A stretch of 17,750 nt of DNA from Spirochaetota bacterium. Lineage in GTDB: Bacteria > Spirochaetota > UBA4802 > UBA5368. Of the stretch, positions 1 through 6,383 are shown piece after piece. The stretch spans positions 1-17,750 of the forward strand of contig JAGODA010000022.1 in assembly GCA_017998475.1 (NCBI GenBank), given 5' to 3'. The position numbers were made by a program, and so were the translations under genes. The notes below the pieces were generated by a model that did not search any database, had not been told where the DNA came from, and saw only the letters and a list, made by a program, of their open reading frames with translations. Every line of letters starts with the position of its first letter. The first letter of the stretch is position 1.

Positions 1-392
1 ATGAGACCTTCGATATAATTACCGCCTGGTATTTTTTGGAACACTGCGCGCATCCCCGGGAGACAATTCAACGCATTTACGCTCTGCTTAATCCCGGGGG
101 TGTCTTCGCTTTTTCGGCCCCTTCGGTGTTCGGTCCGCAGTTTCTGTTCGATCGCCGGGAGTGGGCCGCCCGGCACCCCCGTGACCACAGGATCGATTTT
201 TCACCGCTGGTCGTCACGCGGATTCTGAAGCGGATGGGATTCCGTAAGGTGAGGGTGCGCGCGTCGGGAGTACATCCCGAACGTATCGTGCCGCGCGATT
301 CGCCGCTTTTCGGGCCATTCGGTCTCCTGTACAGGGGGATCGCTCCGCTTCTTGGATTTTCCGACACAATTGAAGTATATGCACGAAAATAG
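1..392 (+). CDS. Class I SAM-dependent methyltransferase, C-terminal part (5' end outside window)
   Basis: The frame is open from the first complete codon at position 3 to the TAG at 390-392, so the gene begins left of the window. The visible part reads FDIITAWYFLEH and then, after a helix, LLNPGGVFAFSAPS. This is the typical post-motif II to motif III region of class I (Rossmann-fold) SAM methyltransferases of the Methyltransf_11/23/UbiE-like kind, in which a central Asp and the 'LxPGG' turn are characteristic. The last ~75 residues are basic and less distinctive. The SAM-binding GxGxG motif would lie upstream and cannot be checked. The substrate cannot be told; small-molecule, lipid or sugar methylation are all possible. 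A start at the TTG of position 36 is unlikely because homology clearly continues upstream of it. It reads toward rpmH but is separated from it by 202 bases holding candidate promoters, so it is probably a separate transcription unit. Confidence 0.8.
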   Translation, partial: ETFDIITAWYFLEHCAHPRETIQRIYALLNPGGVFAFSAPSVFGPQFLFDRREWAARHPRDHRIDFSPLVVTRILKRMGFRKVRVRASGVHPERIVPRDSPLFGPFGLLYRGIAPLLGFSDTIEVYARK

Positions 393-418
393 ACTGCCCT
401 CGCCCTCCCAAAAAGGAT

Positions 419-446
419 TTGACATTAATTTAAAGTGATGTATCTT
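419..446 (+). promoter_or_regulatory. Candidate sigma-70 promoter for the rpmH cluster
   Basis: A perfect TTGACA (419-424) is followed after 16 bases by TATCTT (441-446, 4 of 6 matches to TATAAT). A start near 453 would give a leader of about 140 bases before rpmH. Other candidates in the same gap are TTGACT at 454-459, which lacks a good -10, and the TATGAT at 568-573. This call comes from consensus matching by eye only. Confidence 0.4.
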
Positions 447-492
447 TTTCCTCTTGACTGGAAAGGCTTTTTAGCCGGCTTTTGTATCGGAA

Positions 493-510
493 CCCTGCCC
501 CGACGCAGGG
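493..510 (+). other. Short hairpin in the rpmH leader
   Basis: CCCTGC (493-498) and GCAGGG (505-510) form a perfect 6-bp inverted repeat around a 6-base loop. No T-run follows, so it is not a standard intrinsic terminator. It would lie in the 5' untranslated leader if transcription starts at the 419-446 promoter. It may be a structural element of the leader or chance. Confidence 0.3.
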
Positions 511-542
511 GATGTCGTGTTGTTCCCGTTCGCGAAGATTAA

Positions 543-573
543 TTGCATGCTGTTTCCAATGCAACTATATGAT
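543..573 (+). promoter_or_regulatory. Inverted repeat abutting a -10-like box upstream of rpmH
   Basis: TTGCAT (543-548) and ATGCAA (559-564) are perfect inverted repeats separated by 10 bases. TATGAT (568-573) follows immediately. TTGCAT could also act as a weak -35 at 19-base spacing. The arrangement, a dyad over the promoter core 20-50 bases upstream of rpmH, is what an operator would look like, but no known factor is recognised. Confidence 0.3.
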
Positions 574-594
574 ATTAATAATGAGGTGTAAGCG

Positions 595-753
595 ATGAAA
601 ATGACATTTCAGCCGAGCCGACTCAAACGGTACAGAACGCACGGTTTCCGCGCGCGCATGAGTACGCCAGAGGGCAGGGAGGTACTGAGAAGGAGAAGGG
701 CGAAAGGCAGGCATAAACTGACCGTATCCGATGAGAAGAGACTGCCTAAATAG
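595..753 (+). CDS. rpmH: Large ribosomal subunit protein bL34
   Basis: This 52-residue, highly basic protein begins MKMTFQPSRLKR, continues HGFRARM, and ends with an RRRRAKGRHKLTVS segment, which is the full bL34 signature. bL34 is a late-assembling protein of the 50S subunit. The ATG at 595 is chosen over the in-frame ATG at 601 because the family N-terminus is M-K-x-T-F-Q-P-S and because GAGGTG at 583-588 lies 6 bases upstream. The length is slightly above the usual 44-50 residues owing to a short C-terminal tail (DEKRLPK). It is the first gene of the rpmH-rnpA-yidD-yidC-khpB-mnmE cluster and is separated from rnpA by 12 bases, so the two are surely co-transcribed. Confidence 0.97.
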   Translation: MKMTFQPSRLKRYRTHGFRARMSTPEGREVLRRRRAKGRHKLTVSDEKRLPK

Positions 754-765
754 AGATATCCGAGG

Positions 766-1149
766 GTGAAGAAGATATATTCCTTGAAGGGAAGAGGGAA
801 TTATCAAGAGGTTTTCAGGAAGGGGAGACGGTTCAATAGCGAAGGAATACAGTTGATCGTGTTGCGACTGAAATCGAAAGGGACTTCATCGGAAAAAGAC
901 GGCGGGCGCCCCGGCGACGCCCGGTCGGTCCGGATAGGAATCTCCATTGGCGGAAAATACGGGTGTGCGTGCGAGAGGAATACCGCGAAGAGGAGAATAA
1001 GGGCAATTTGCAGAGAGATTCTGCCGTCGATGGAGAAGGGATATTTCCTCGTGCTGCGCCCGACCGGTATCTTCGGCGAATTCGAATACCGGCAGGCGCG
1101 GGATTCCATACAGAGCCTATTCAGAATGTCGGGTGTGTTGAAACAATGA
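766..1149 (+). CDS. rnpA: Ribonuclease P protein component
   Basis: This 127-residue basic protein binds the RNase P RNA and helps it cleave 5' leaders from precursor tRNAs. The diagnostic motif ERNTAKRRIRAICRE, equivalent to the family RNxxKRxxRE RNA-binding helix, sits near residues 69-83. The N-terminus SLKGRGNYQEVFRKGRR matches the family opening. A charged, Gly-rich insertion (about residues 42-55, GTSSEKDGGRPGD) lies between two strands of the core and makes the protein slightly longer than many relatives. The start is GTG at 766, and only an overlapping GAGG lies at 762-765. No well-spaced ribosome site is visible, so translation probably depends on coupling to rpmH 12 bases upstream. 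The 3' end overlaps yidD by the four bases ATGA. Confidence 0.95.
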   Translation: MKKIYSLKGRGNYQEVFRKGRRFNSEGIQLIVLRLKSKGTSSEKDGGRPGDARSVRIGISIGGKYGCACERNTAKRRIRAICREILPSMEKGYFLVLRPTGIFGEFEYRQARDSIQSLFRMSGVLKQ

Positions 1150-1376
1150 ACAAAGCGGGTGCCCTTGCGGTTTTAGTATTGAAGGAACTGATAGGGCTTT
1201 ATAAAGCGCTCATTTCACCATATCTTCCTCCCGCGTGCAGGTTTATTCCGACATGCTCCGTGTACGCGGTGGAAGCGCTGGAACGGCACGGGCTGGTTAA
1301 AGGCCTTCTGCTGTCGGTCGCGCGGGTTGTCCGCTGCAATCCTCTCTGCAGCGGAGGGTACGATCCGGTACCGTAA
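1146..1376 (+). CDS. yidD: Membrane protein insertion efficiency factor YidD
   Basis: This 76-residue protein shows the complete YidD signature: CRFIPTCSVYAVEAL, then HGLVKG, then RCNPLCSGGYDPVP at the C-terminus. YidD is a small, membrane-associated amphipathic protein thought to assist YidC in inner-membrane protein insertion. Three conserved cysteines are present, at CRF, TCS and RCN. The frame is open further upstream, back to 963, but that is only the shadow of rnpA. The ATG at 1146 is chosen because it forms an ATGA overlap with the rnpA stop and gives the normal length (70-85 residues). It sits in its usual place between rnpA and yidC. Confidence 0.95.
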   Translation: MNKAGALAVLVLKELIGLYKALISPYLPPACRFIPTCSVYAVEALERHGLVKGLLLSVARVVRCNPLCSGGYDPVP

Positions 1377-1551
1377 TACCCGGGGATTCTCCCCGGTCGT
1401 CGCCTGGTGTGCCGTCGCCGTATCTCCCTCCCCTCAAGGAATCGATCCTTGCGCCCCGTCATACCGCGCGCGATTTCGCGCGAGCCCGGTACGTTATGTA
1501 ACAATCTCGATATAAAATGGACGACATCACTAACCTCAACAAGGATGGATA
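1377..1551 (+). other. 175-base yidD-yidC gap with two GC hairpins
   Basis: CCGGGG (1380-1385) pairs with CCCCGG (1391-1396) over a 5-base loop, directly after the yidD stop. CGCGCG (1467-1472) pairs with CGCGCG (1477-1482) over ATTT. Neither is followed by a T-run, so neither is a clear terminator. TATAAA at 1511-1516 resembles a -10 box, but no -35 is seen at the right distance. The gap is unusually long for this otherwise tight cluster and may carry processing or regulatory structure. Confidence 0.4.
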
Positions 1552-1552
1552 A
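1517..1552 (+). CDS. Possible 11-codon leader ORF overlapping the yidC start
   Basis: ATG at 1517 opens an 11-residue frame, MDDITNLNKDG. Its TAA stop (1550-1552) shares its last base with the yidC ATG (TAATG). No ribosome site precedes it and its existence as a gene is doubtful. It is listed because the stop/start overlap is the geometry used for translational coupling. Confidence 0.15.
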   Translation: MDDITNLNKDG

Positions 1553-3204
1553 TGGAAAAAAGAACATTGCTTGCAGTCGTGCTCGCCCTGGGTGTCTGGC
1601 TCCTGTGGTCATATTTCTTCGTCAAACCTCATGATCAGCACCAGGAACAGGTCCCCGTCCAGGAAGAGCGGGTTGAGAAAGCGGCCGATGCGCCGTCGCC
1701 CCGCGAGGCCACCCGTCCCGCGGCTCGGACCGCCATATCAGTGAAGGGCGCGTCGCGCGAGGAAACCGTCTCTATTAAAACGGACAACTACACGGTCGTG
1801 CTGAGCAACCGAGGCGCGGTGGTTAAGAGCTTCAAATACAATGAGCGCGGGACCGAGCTGGTTGTCGAGAACAGCGGTTTCGAGGCGAAGGGAGTGTTCG
1901 ATTTTCCGCTGCATCTGAGCGAGAACGAGTTTCTGCAGGGTGGCGCGCTCGACGAAGCGCTGTGGGGCCTGGGGAAAGTGACCAGGGACGAGGTCCAGTT
2001 CGTCGCCGCGATCACGCTGCAGGACGTTCCGGTTCGTGTGGAAAAGACCTATCGATTTATAAAGGAGGCCGATTACTTTACTGTTTCGTTCAGGATACAG
2101 AACGCGGGCAACCGCAGTGTCGTTCTCCCCGGCGGCGCGGTCATTTTCTCCGCTTCCGATTTCCTCGGCCCGGCGATGGACTTCGATAACACCTACAACC
2201 AGGTCCAGGGTATTTACTCCGTTGACAACAGTTTCGAGAAAACTTCCAAGGGCAGCGGCTTTTTCACCAAGGAAGGGATCGTAAAAAAAGAAAACGGTGT
2301 CATTCAGTGGGTGGGGATGATGAGCAGGTATTTCCTCCTCATTATGATTCCCGAGGATTTTTCCGGTACGGGAATTATCTCCGACAACAGGCCCGGAACG
2401 GGCTTCAGGGCGGGAATGTATCTGCCACTGGACGAGTTCAGGGCGGGCGACACGCTTTCCAGGAACTTCAAGGTTTACGCCGGAGAGAAGAACAAGGACA
2501 AGCTGCGGGCCGTATCCGAAAGCGTTATCGACGCGGCCGATGTGAGCAAGTGGATCGAGCCGATAAGGGATCTACTGCTCTGGGCGCTTCTGAAAATAAA
2601 TATCCTCTTCGGTAACTTCGGGTGGTCCCTCGTGGTGTTTTCTATCATTACGAAGATCATCCTCCTGCCGCTGACCCAGAAATCGACGGAGTCGATGAAG
2701 AAACTCCAGGCGCTGAATCCGCAGATCACGGAGCTCCGGGAGAAATACAAGGACAAGCCCGAGGTGCTCAACAAGAAGATCATGGACCTGTATAAGAAGA
2801 ACAAGGTCAATCCCGCGAGCGGCTGTCTGCCGCTTTTGCTACAGATGCCTTTCTTTTTCGCGCTCTACAGCGCGCTCATCAACGCCATCGACCTGTGGCA
2901 GGCCCCGTTCATTCTGTGGATACAGGACCTTTCGCTTCCGGATACGATTTTCAAGATATACGGGTTCAATATCAACATTCTGCCGATCATCATGACGGGA
3001 ACGACCTACCTGCAGCAGCGCATGACGACCGGTGAGGCGGTCGGACAGCAGCAGAAAATGCTCATGTTCATGCCGCTCATTTTCATCGTTATTTTCTGGA
3101 ACATGCCGTCGGGGCTGGTGCTCTACTGGATCATGCAGAATGCCCTGCAGATCCTCCATCAACTCTACATCAACAGGAAAGGAAGCGTTAAAAAGGCGGA
3201 ATGA
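1552..3204 (+). CDS. yidC: Membrane protein insertase YidC
   Basis: This 550-residue insertase of the YidC/Oxa1/Alb3 family places proteins into the inner membrane, alone or with SecYEG. Residues ~5-23 form the first membrane segment (LLAVVLALGVWLLWSYFFV). A polar, Pro/Glu-rich linker leads into the periplasmic beta-sandwich domain (about 65-330), which contains the usual WVGMMSRYFLL strand. The conserved insertase domain (about 340-545) follows, with NFGWSLVVFSIITKIILLPLTQ, the cytoplasmic helical hairpin (KKLQALNPQITELREKYK), GCLPLLLQMPFFFALY and the final MPSGLVLYWIMQN segment. The large periplasmic domain is typical of diderm bacteria. The ATG at 1552 is preceded by AAGGATGG (1541-1548) at good spacing. 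The C-terminal tail is short and basic. Confidence 0.97.
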   Translation: MEKRTLLAVVLALGVWLLWSYFFVKPHDQHQEQVPVQEERVEKAADAPSPREATRPAARTAISVKGASREETVSIKTDNYTVVLSNRGAVVKSFKYNERGTELVVENSGFEAKGVFDFPLHLSENEFLQGGALDEALWGLGKVTRDEVQFVAAITLQDVPVRVEKTYRFIKEADYFTVSFRIQNAGNRSVVLPGGAVIFSASDFLGPAMDFDNTYNQVQGIYSVDNSFEKTSKGSGFFTKEGIVKKENGVIQWVGMMSRYFLLIMIPEDFSGTGIISDNRPGTGFRAGMYLPLDEFRAGDTLSRNFKVYAGEKNKDKLRAVSESVIDAADVSKWIEPIRDLLLWALLKINILFGNFGWSLVVFSIITKIILLPLTQKSTESMKKLQALNPQITELREKYKDKPEVLNKKIMDLYKKNKVNPASGCLPLLLQMPFFFALYSALINAIDLWQAPFILWIQDLSLPDTIFKIYGFNINILPIIMTGTTYLQQRMTTGEAVGQQQKMLMFMPLIFIVIFWNMPSGLVLYWIMQNALQILHQLYINRKGSVKKAE

Positions 3205-3209
3205 TCTTG

Positions 3210-3251
3210 CGCCGCGCGACAGGGTCCGGACCTGAGGACGACCGCGCGGCG
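3210..3251 (+). terminator. Terminator-like hairpin between yidC and khpB
   Basis: CGCCGCGCG (3210-3218) and CGCGCGGCG (3243-3251) form a perfect 9-bp stem beginning 6 bases after the yidC stop. The 24-base loop contains the perfect palindrome GGTCCGGACC (3223-3232), which could form an inner stem. ATTTAATTATTTC follows, an AT-rich but broken tract. It may be a partial terminator or a processing or stability element that lowers khpB-mnmE expression relative to yidC. Confidence 0.5.
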
Positions 3252-3279
3252 ATTTAATTATTTCGGTGAGGAGGCGTAT

Positions 3280-3915
3280 ATGAAAGTGCTGGAGATCGAG
3301 GGCAAGACGGTTGAGGACGCGACACGGAAGATGATGGCCGAACTCAATATTGACGACGTCTCTAAAGTCAAAATGGAGGTGCTTGACCAGGGCAAGAGCG
3401 GAATTTTCGGCTTCGGTGTTTCACGGCCCGCGAGGCTCAGGGTGTATTATAACGATTCGACGGCGGATGTTGGAGGCATCACGAAGGAAATCCTGCTGAC
3501 AATTCTCAAGAAGATGGAGATCGAAGGTACGGTACGGGACATTAAGGAGGGCGAGAACAAAGTGTACGTCGAGATAGAGAGCCCCAAGTCGGGTCTTATC
3601 ATCGGTAAAAAAGGCAAAACGCTCGAATCGCTCCAGTTTCTGGTGAACCTGATGGTAAACAATAAAACCAAGAGCGACAAGAAGATCATTCTGGACATAG
3701 AATCCTACAGGGCGAAGCGTGAAAAGGCCTTGCGGAAGCTGTCGAAAGAAATAGCGCTCAAGGTGGCAAAGACCGGAAAACCATGGACGCTCGAGCCCAT
3801 GAACCCGTTCGAGCGACGGCTGATCCATCTCACGCTGCAGAACGATTCCCGCGTAACCACGAAAAGCGAGGGTCTTGGGATCTACCGCAAGGTGAAGATA
3901 TCGCCCAACAGGTGA
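3280..3915 (+). CDS. khpB: KhpB/Jag RNA-binding protein (Jag-N, KH and R3H domains)
   Basis: This 211-residue protein is of the Jag/SpoIIIJ-associated (KhpB) family, which binds RNA and in some bacteria works with KhpA to affect cell-envelope growth. Domains in order are the Jag N-terminal domain (residues 1-52, MKVLEIEGKTVEDATRKMM to FGFG), a KH domain with the GKKG loop at residues 109-112, and an R3H domain with R179-x3-H183. The start is strongly supported by GAGGAGG at 3268-3274, 5 bases upstream. It follows yidC, its usual neighbour, after a hairpin-bearing gap, and precedes mnmE by 10 bases. The symbol jag is an alternative. Confidence 0.95.
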   Translation: MKVLEIEGKTVEDATRKMMAELNIDDVSKVKMEVLDQGKSGIFGFGVSRPARLRVYYNDSTADVGGITKEILLTILKKMEIEGTVRDIKEGENKVYVEIESPKSGLIIGKKGKTLESLQFLVNLMVNNKTKSDKKIILDIESYRAKREKALRKLSKEIALKVAKTGKPWTLEPMNPFERRLIHLTLQNDSRVTTKSEGLGIYRKVKISPNR

Positions 3916-3925
3916 CGGGAGACGC

Positions 3926-5281
3926 ATGACGAACGACACGATCTGCGCGCCGGCCACAGCGCCGGTGAACTCGCCCATCGCGGTGATACGAGTGAGCGGC
4001 CCTGAGACATTCAGGGCCGTCGCGTCTCTGTTCAGCCGGCCGGACTCTCTCGAACACCGGCGGGCGGTCTACGGTTCGATACTCGACGGGGGATCGATCG
4101 TGGACGATGTCGTGGTGGTGACGTACAGGGGGCCCTCGAGCTTCACGGGCGAGGACATGTCCGAAATTTCATGCCACGGGAATCCCGTCGTTGTTAACAG
4201 AATCCTCGGTCTTCTGCTTTCGCGCGGTCTTCGTATGGCGGGACCGGGCGAGTTCAGCAGTCGGGCGTTTCTGAACGGCAAGATCGACCTCACCGAGGCC
4301 GAGGCGATAAACCACATCATCACCGCGCGCGGGGAATGGGAGATCGAGGCCGCGGTAAGGCAGATGCACGGCTCGTTCCGGAACGCGATAGACGAAATCA
4401 GGGTCCGCCTCGTCGAGCTTAAGGCCGATATCGAGTGCGGCATCGATTTCGCGGAGGAGGACATCGAGTTCGTGGGCGCGGAGGACGCCCTCGGGAGGCT
4501 CGGCACTGTCAGAGGGCTCGTGGAGTCCGTTCTGAGCCGGTGCAGACTCGGCGAACGCGTGAGCCGTGGCGTGGACCTTCCCATAGTGGGCAAGCCCAAT
4601 GTCGGCAAGTCGAGCGTGCTCAACCTCATCCTTAACGCCGAGCGCGCGATCGTTTCGGCCGTACCGGGGACCACGCGCGACACCATAAGCGAGAGTATCC
4701 GCCTGGGGGGACTTCACATCAACCTTGTCGATACCGCGGGGATTGATGTTCCCTCCTGCGAGATAGAGGAGATCGGAATAGGCTTGAGCCTTGCGCGGAT
4801 TGCGTCGTCATCGATTCTCCTGGTTGTGATCGACTCGTCGAGCGGCATACGCGACGAGGACCGCAGGGTCCTCCAGGAGACGGCCGGGAAAAGGCGGATC
4901 ATTCTTCTCAACAAGGCCGATCTGGTTGACGACGCGGCACTCGCGCGGCTGCGCGCGGAGCTTGACGGAGAAGGGATCGCGTTCTCGGCGAAGACGGGCG
5001 CGGGATTGAAAGAACTCGAAACGGCGATCGCCTCGACACTCGCAGGGGATTTTGCCGATCAGAAGGATTTCTTCGTGGCCGACGTTCGTATGACCGCGCT
5101 GCTGGAGGAGGCGCTTGCGACTATCGCAAGGACCGCTGATATCGTAGGTGCCGGCGAGCCTTATGAGATAGTGGCCTTCGAACTGCAGGCCCTGCTGGAC
5201 ACGCTCGGGGCGGTGACGGGTGTGGTGACCGCCGATGACGTGCTCAATTCCATATTCTCACGGTTTTGCATAGGGAAGTAG
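3926..5281 (+). CDS. mnmE: tRNA modification GTPase MnmE
   Basis: This 451-residue GTPase works with MnmG to install carboxymethylaminomethyl or related groups at C5 of wobble uridine-34 in tRNAs. The N-terminal formyl-tetrahydrofolate-binding domain (residues 1-~115) opens DTICAPATAPVNSPIAVIRVSG. A helical middle domain holds the G domain, with P-loop GKPNVGKS (222-229), GTTRD (near 248), DTAG (269-272) and NKAD (329-332). The C-terminal FCIGK motif, with its catalytic-site Cys448, is intact. The length is standard. The ATG at 3926 has GGGAGA just upstream and lies 10 bases after khpB. Two features of context are unusual: mnmG does not follow, and the last 24 bases overlap a leftward gene. 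Confidence 0.97.
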   Translation: MTNDTICAPATAPVNSPIAVIRVSGPETFRAVASLFSRPDSLEHRRAVYGSILDGGSIVDDVVVVTYRGPSSFTGEDMSEISCHGNPVVVNRILGLLLSRGLRMAGPGEFSSRAFLNGKIDLTEAEAINHIITARGEWEIEAAVRQMHGSFRNAIDEIRVRLVELKADIECGIDFAEEDIEFVGAEDALGRLGTVRGLVESVLSRCRLGERVSRGVDLPIVGKPNVGKSSVLNLILNAERAIVSAVPGTTRDTISESIRLGGLHINLVDTAGIDVPSCEIEEIGIGLSLARIASSSILLVVIDSSSGIRDEDRRVLQETAGKRRIILLNKADLVDDAALARLRAELDGEGIAFSAKTGAGLKELETAIASTLAGDFADQKDFFVADVRMTALLEEALATIARTADIVGAGEPYEIVAFELQALLDTLGAVTGVVTADDVLNSIFSRFCIGK

Positions 5282-6208
5282 ACCCGATTTATCGTTGGCG
5301 ATAATGTCCGCCATATACGGAGCGATTATAGCGCGGTAGCCTGCAGTATCTTCCGCAACGTTCCTCATGAGCTCATCGTGCCGCCGCAGGGCGTCCCGCG
5401 CACCCTCGGCGTTCCCCCGCCGCGCGCGAAGGCGGGCCAGACGGTACAGCGCGATGCCGCGTTCGTTGACCGCAATGGGCGTCGCGAGCAGACCCTCGAG
5501 CGCGCGTTCGGCCTCCGCGATTCTTCCCTTCTTCTCGAGCTCTCCCGCGGCAATAATAGCAGGGTTCACCTCGAGGGGCGTCCCTTTCAGTCGTTCCTTC
5601 CGTATGGTCTCGAGCGTGCGCGAGAGCCGCGCCGTCCCGGGCGGTTTCATCTCCGCGAGCAGTTTTTTCAATTCGGGGGAGGAACGCAGAGGATCGAACA
5701 GCGGCTCGCGCTGTATGAGCTCGCGCGAGTTGAATCCCAGCCGCACGGCTTCGTCAAGCGAACGCAGCGCACCGACGGAATCTCCCCCGCGTAGCAGTAC
5801 GAGTGACCGTTCGTACGCGAGCCAGCGGTCGGGTCCGCCGGCTGAAAGCGCACCGAGGATTTCTCCCGCGGCGGCGGGATTATCGGAATTCAGCGCACGG
5901 TACAGGTAGGGCAGCGCGGCGCGCTCGCCTCGCGCGAACGCCTTGCGGTAGAGCGCCAGGGCCTTTGCCGGGCGTTTTTCGATCTCCTCGAGTTTCCCCG
6001 CGTTGACGAGAGCCCGGCCGTGAAGCGCGCGGTCCTTCGTCAGAGTGGACAGCTTGCGGCGGGCCTCGGAGCGGCTTTCGGTGTAATATGTATAGAACAC
6101 GTCATGGAACGGGTCCCGGGTGGCGGGTACGGTTGAGGCCGACGGGTGCGCGGTCGCGATGAGACACGCGGCCGCACAGCACAGCGGTATCGTAAGCCTT
6201 CCCATCAT
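5258..6208 (-). CDS. Secreted or lipid-anchored TPR-repeat protein
   Basis: This is a 316-residue protein reading leftward. The chosen start (codon 6206-6208, with a second ATG at once after it) gives MMGRLTIPLCCAAACLIATA, a short signal peptide. Cleavage could be by signal peptidase I after the following PSA, or the AAAC could serve as a relaxed lipobox. The rest is helical solenoid with Ala/Leu/Arg-rich TPR-like repeats, for example near KRPAKALALYRKAFARGERAA, RGGDSVGALRSLDEAVRLG and KGRIAEAERALEGLLATP. The frame extends 114 residues further upstream to 6550, but that stretch is Arg/Ser-rich, runs through the divergent promoter region and into the lipoprotein gene, and is rejected. Ribosome-site support is weak (GCGGGGT about 13 bases upstream). 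No enzymatic domain is visible, and the function is unknown. It diverges from the TPR lipoprotein operon and its 3' end overlaps mnmE by 24 bases. Confidence 0.75.
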   Translation of the reverse strand: MMGRLTIPLCCAAACLIATAHPSASTVPATRDPFHDVFYTYYTESRSEARRKLSTLTKDRALHGRALVNAGKLEEIEKRPAKALALYRKAFARGERAALPYLYRALNSDNPAAAGEILGALSAGGPDRWLAYERSLVLLRGGDSVGALRSLDEAVRLGFNSRELIQREPLFDPLRSSPELKKLLAEMKPPGTARLSRTLETIRKERLKGTPLEVNPAIIAAGELEKKGRIAEAERALEGLLATPIAVNERGIALYRLARLRARRGNAEGARDALRRHDELMRNVAEDTAGYRAIIAPYMADIIANDKSGLLPYAKP

Positions 6209-6239
6209 GTCCGACGCCGTTACCCCGCAAGAAAAACTC

Positions 6240-6267
6240 TTGAAATGCCCGTCATTAAAGGTACAAC
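6240..6267 (+). promoter_or_regulatory. Candidate promoter of the TPR/transglutaminase-like operon
   Basis: TTGAAA (6240-6245, 5 of 6) is followed after 16 bases by TACAAC (6262-6267, 4 of 6). It lies in the divergent gap and would give a leader of about 110 bases before the lipoprotein gene. The evidence is consensus matching only. Confidence 0.25.
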
Positions 6268-6310
6268 TGAGCGCATGGCGCCTTCGGCGCGAGTCGCTCG
6301 ATGATCTTCT

Positions 6311-6331
6311 AACCGATCCCATCAATCGGTT
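6311..6331. promoter_or_regulatory. 7-bp perfect inverted repeat in the divergent TPR promoter region
   Basis: AACCGAT (6311-6317) and ATCGGTT (6325-6331) flank a 7-base spacer. The dyad lies about 50 bases upstream of the lipoprotein start and about 105 bases upstream of the leftward TPR gene. It could be an operator serving both genes or a leader hairpin. A second small dyad, GCGCC-TTC-GGCGC, lies near 6278-6290. Confidence 0.35.
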
Positions 6332-6383
6332 CAAGTGAAATTTACCGGTGCGTTCGCCGGATTTCCGGTTTCGGGAGATGCTC

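Noticed and set aside
393..594. Possible chromosomal origin next to rpmH
   Set aside because: rpmH often lies near dnaA/oriC, but no cluster of TTATCCACA-like DnaA boxes or clear AT-rich unwinding element was seen, and dnaA is absent.
963..1145. Longer YidD starting at 963
   Set aside because: The extra residues are rnpA in another frame; the ATGA overlap at 1146 gives the normal YidD length.
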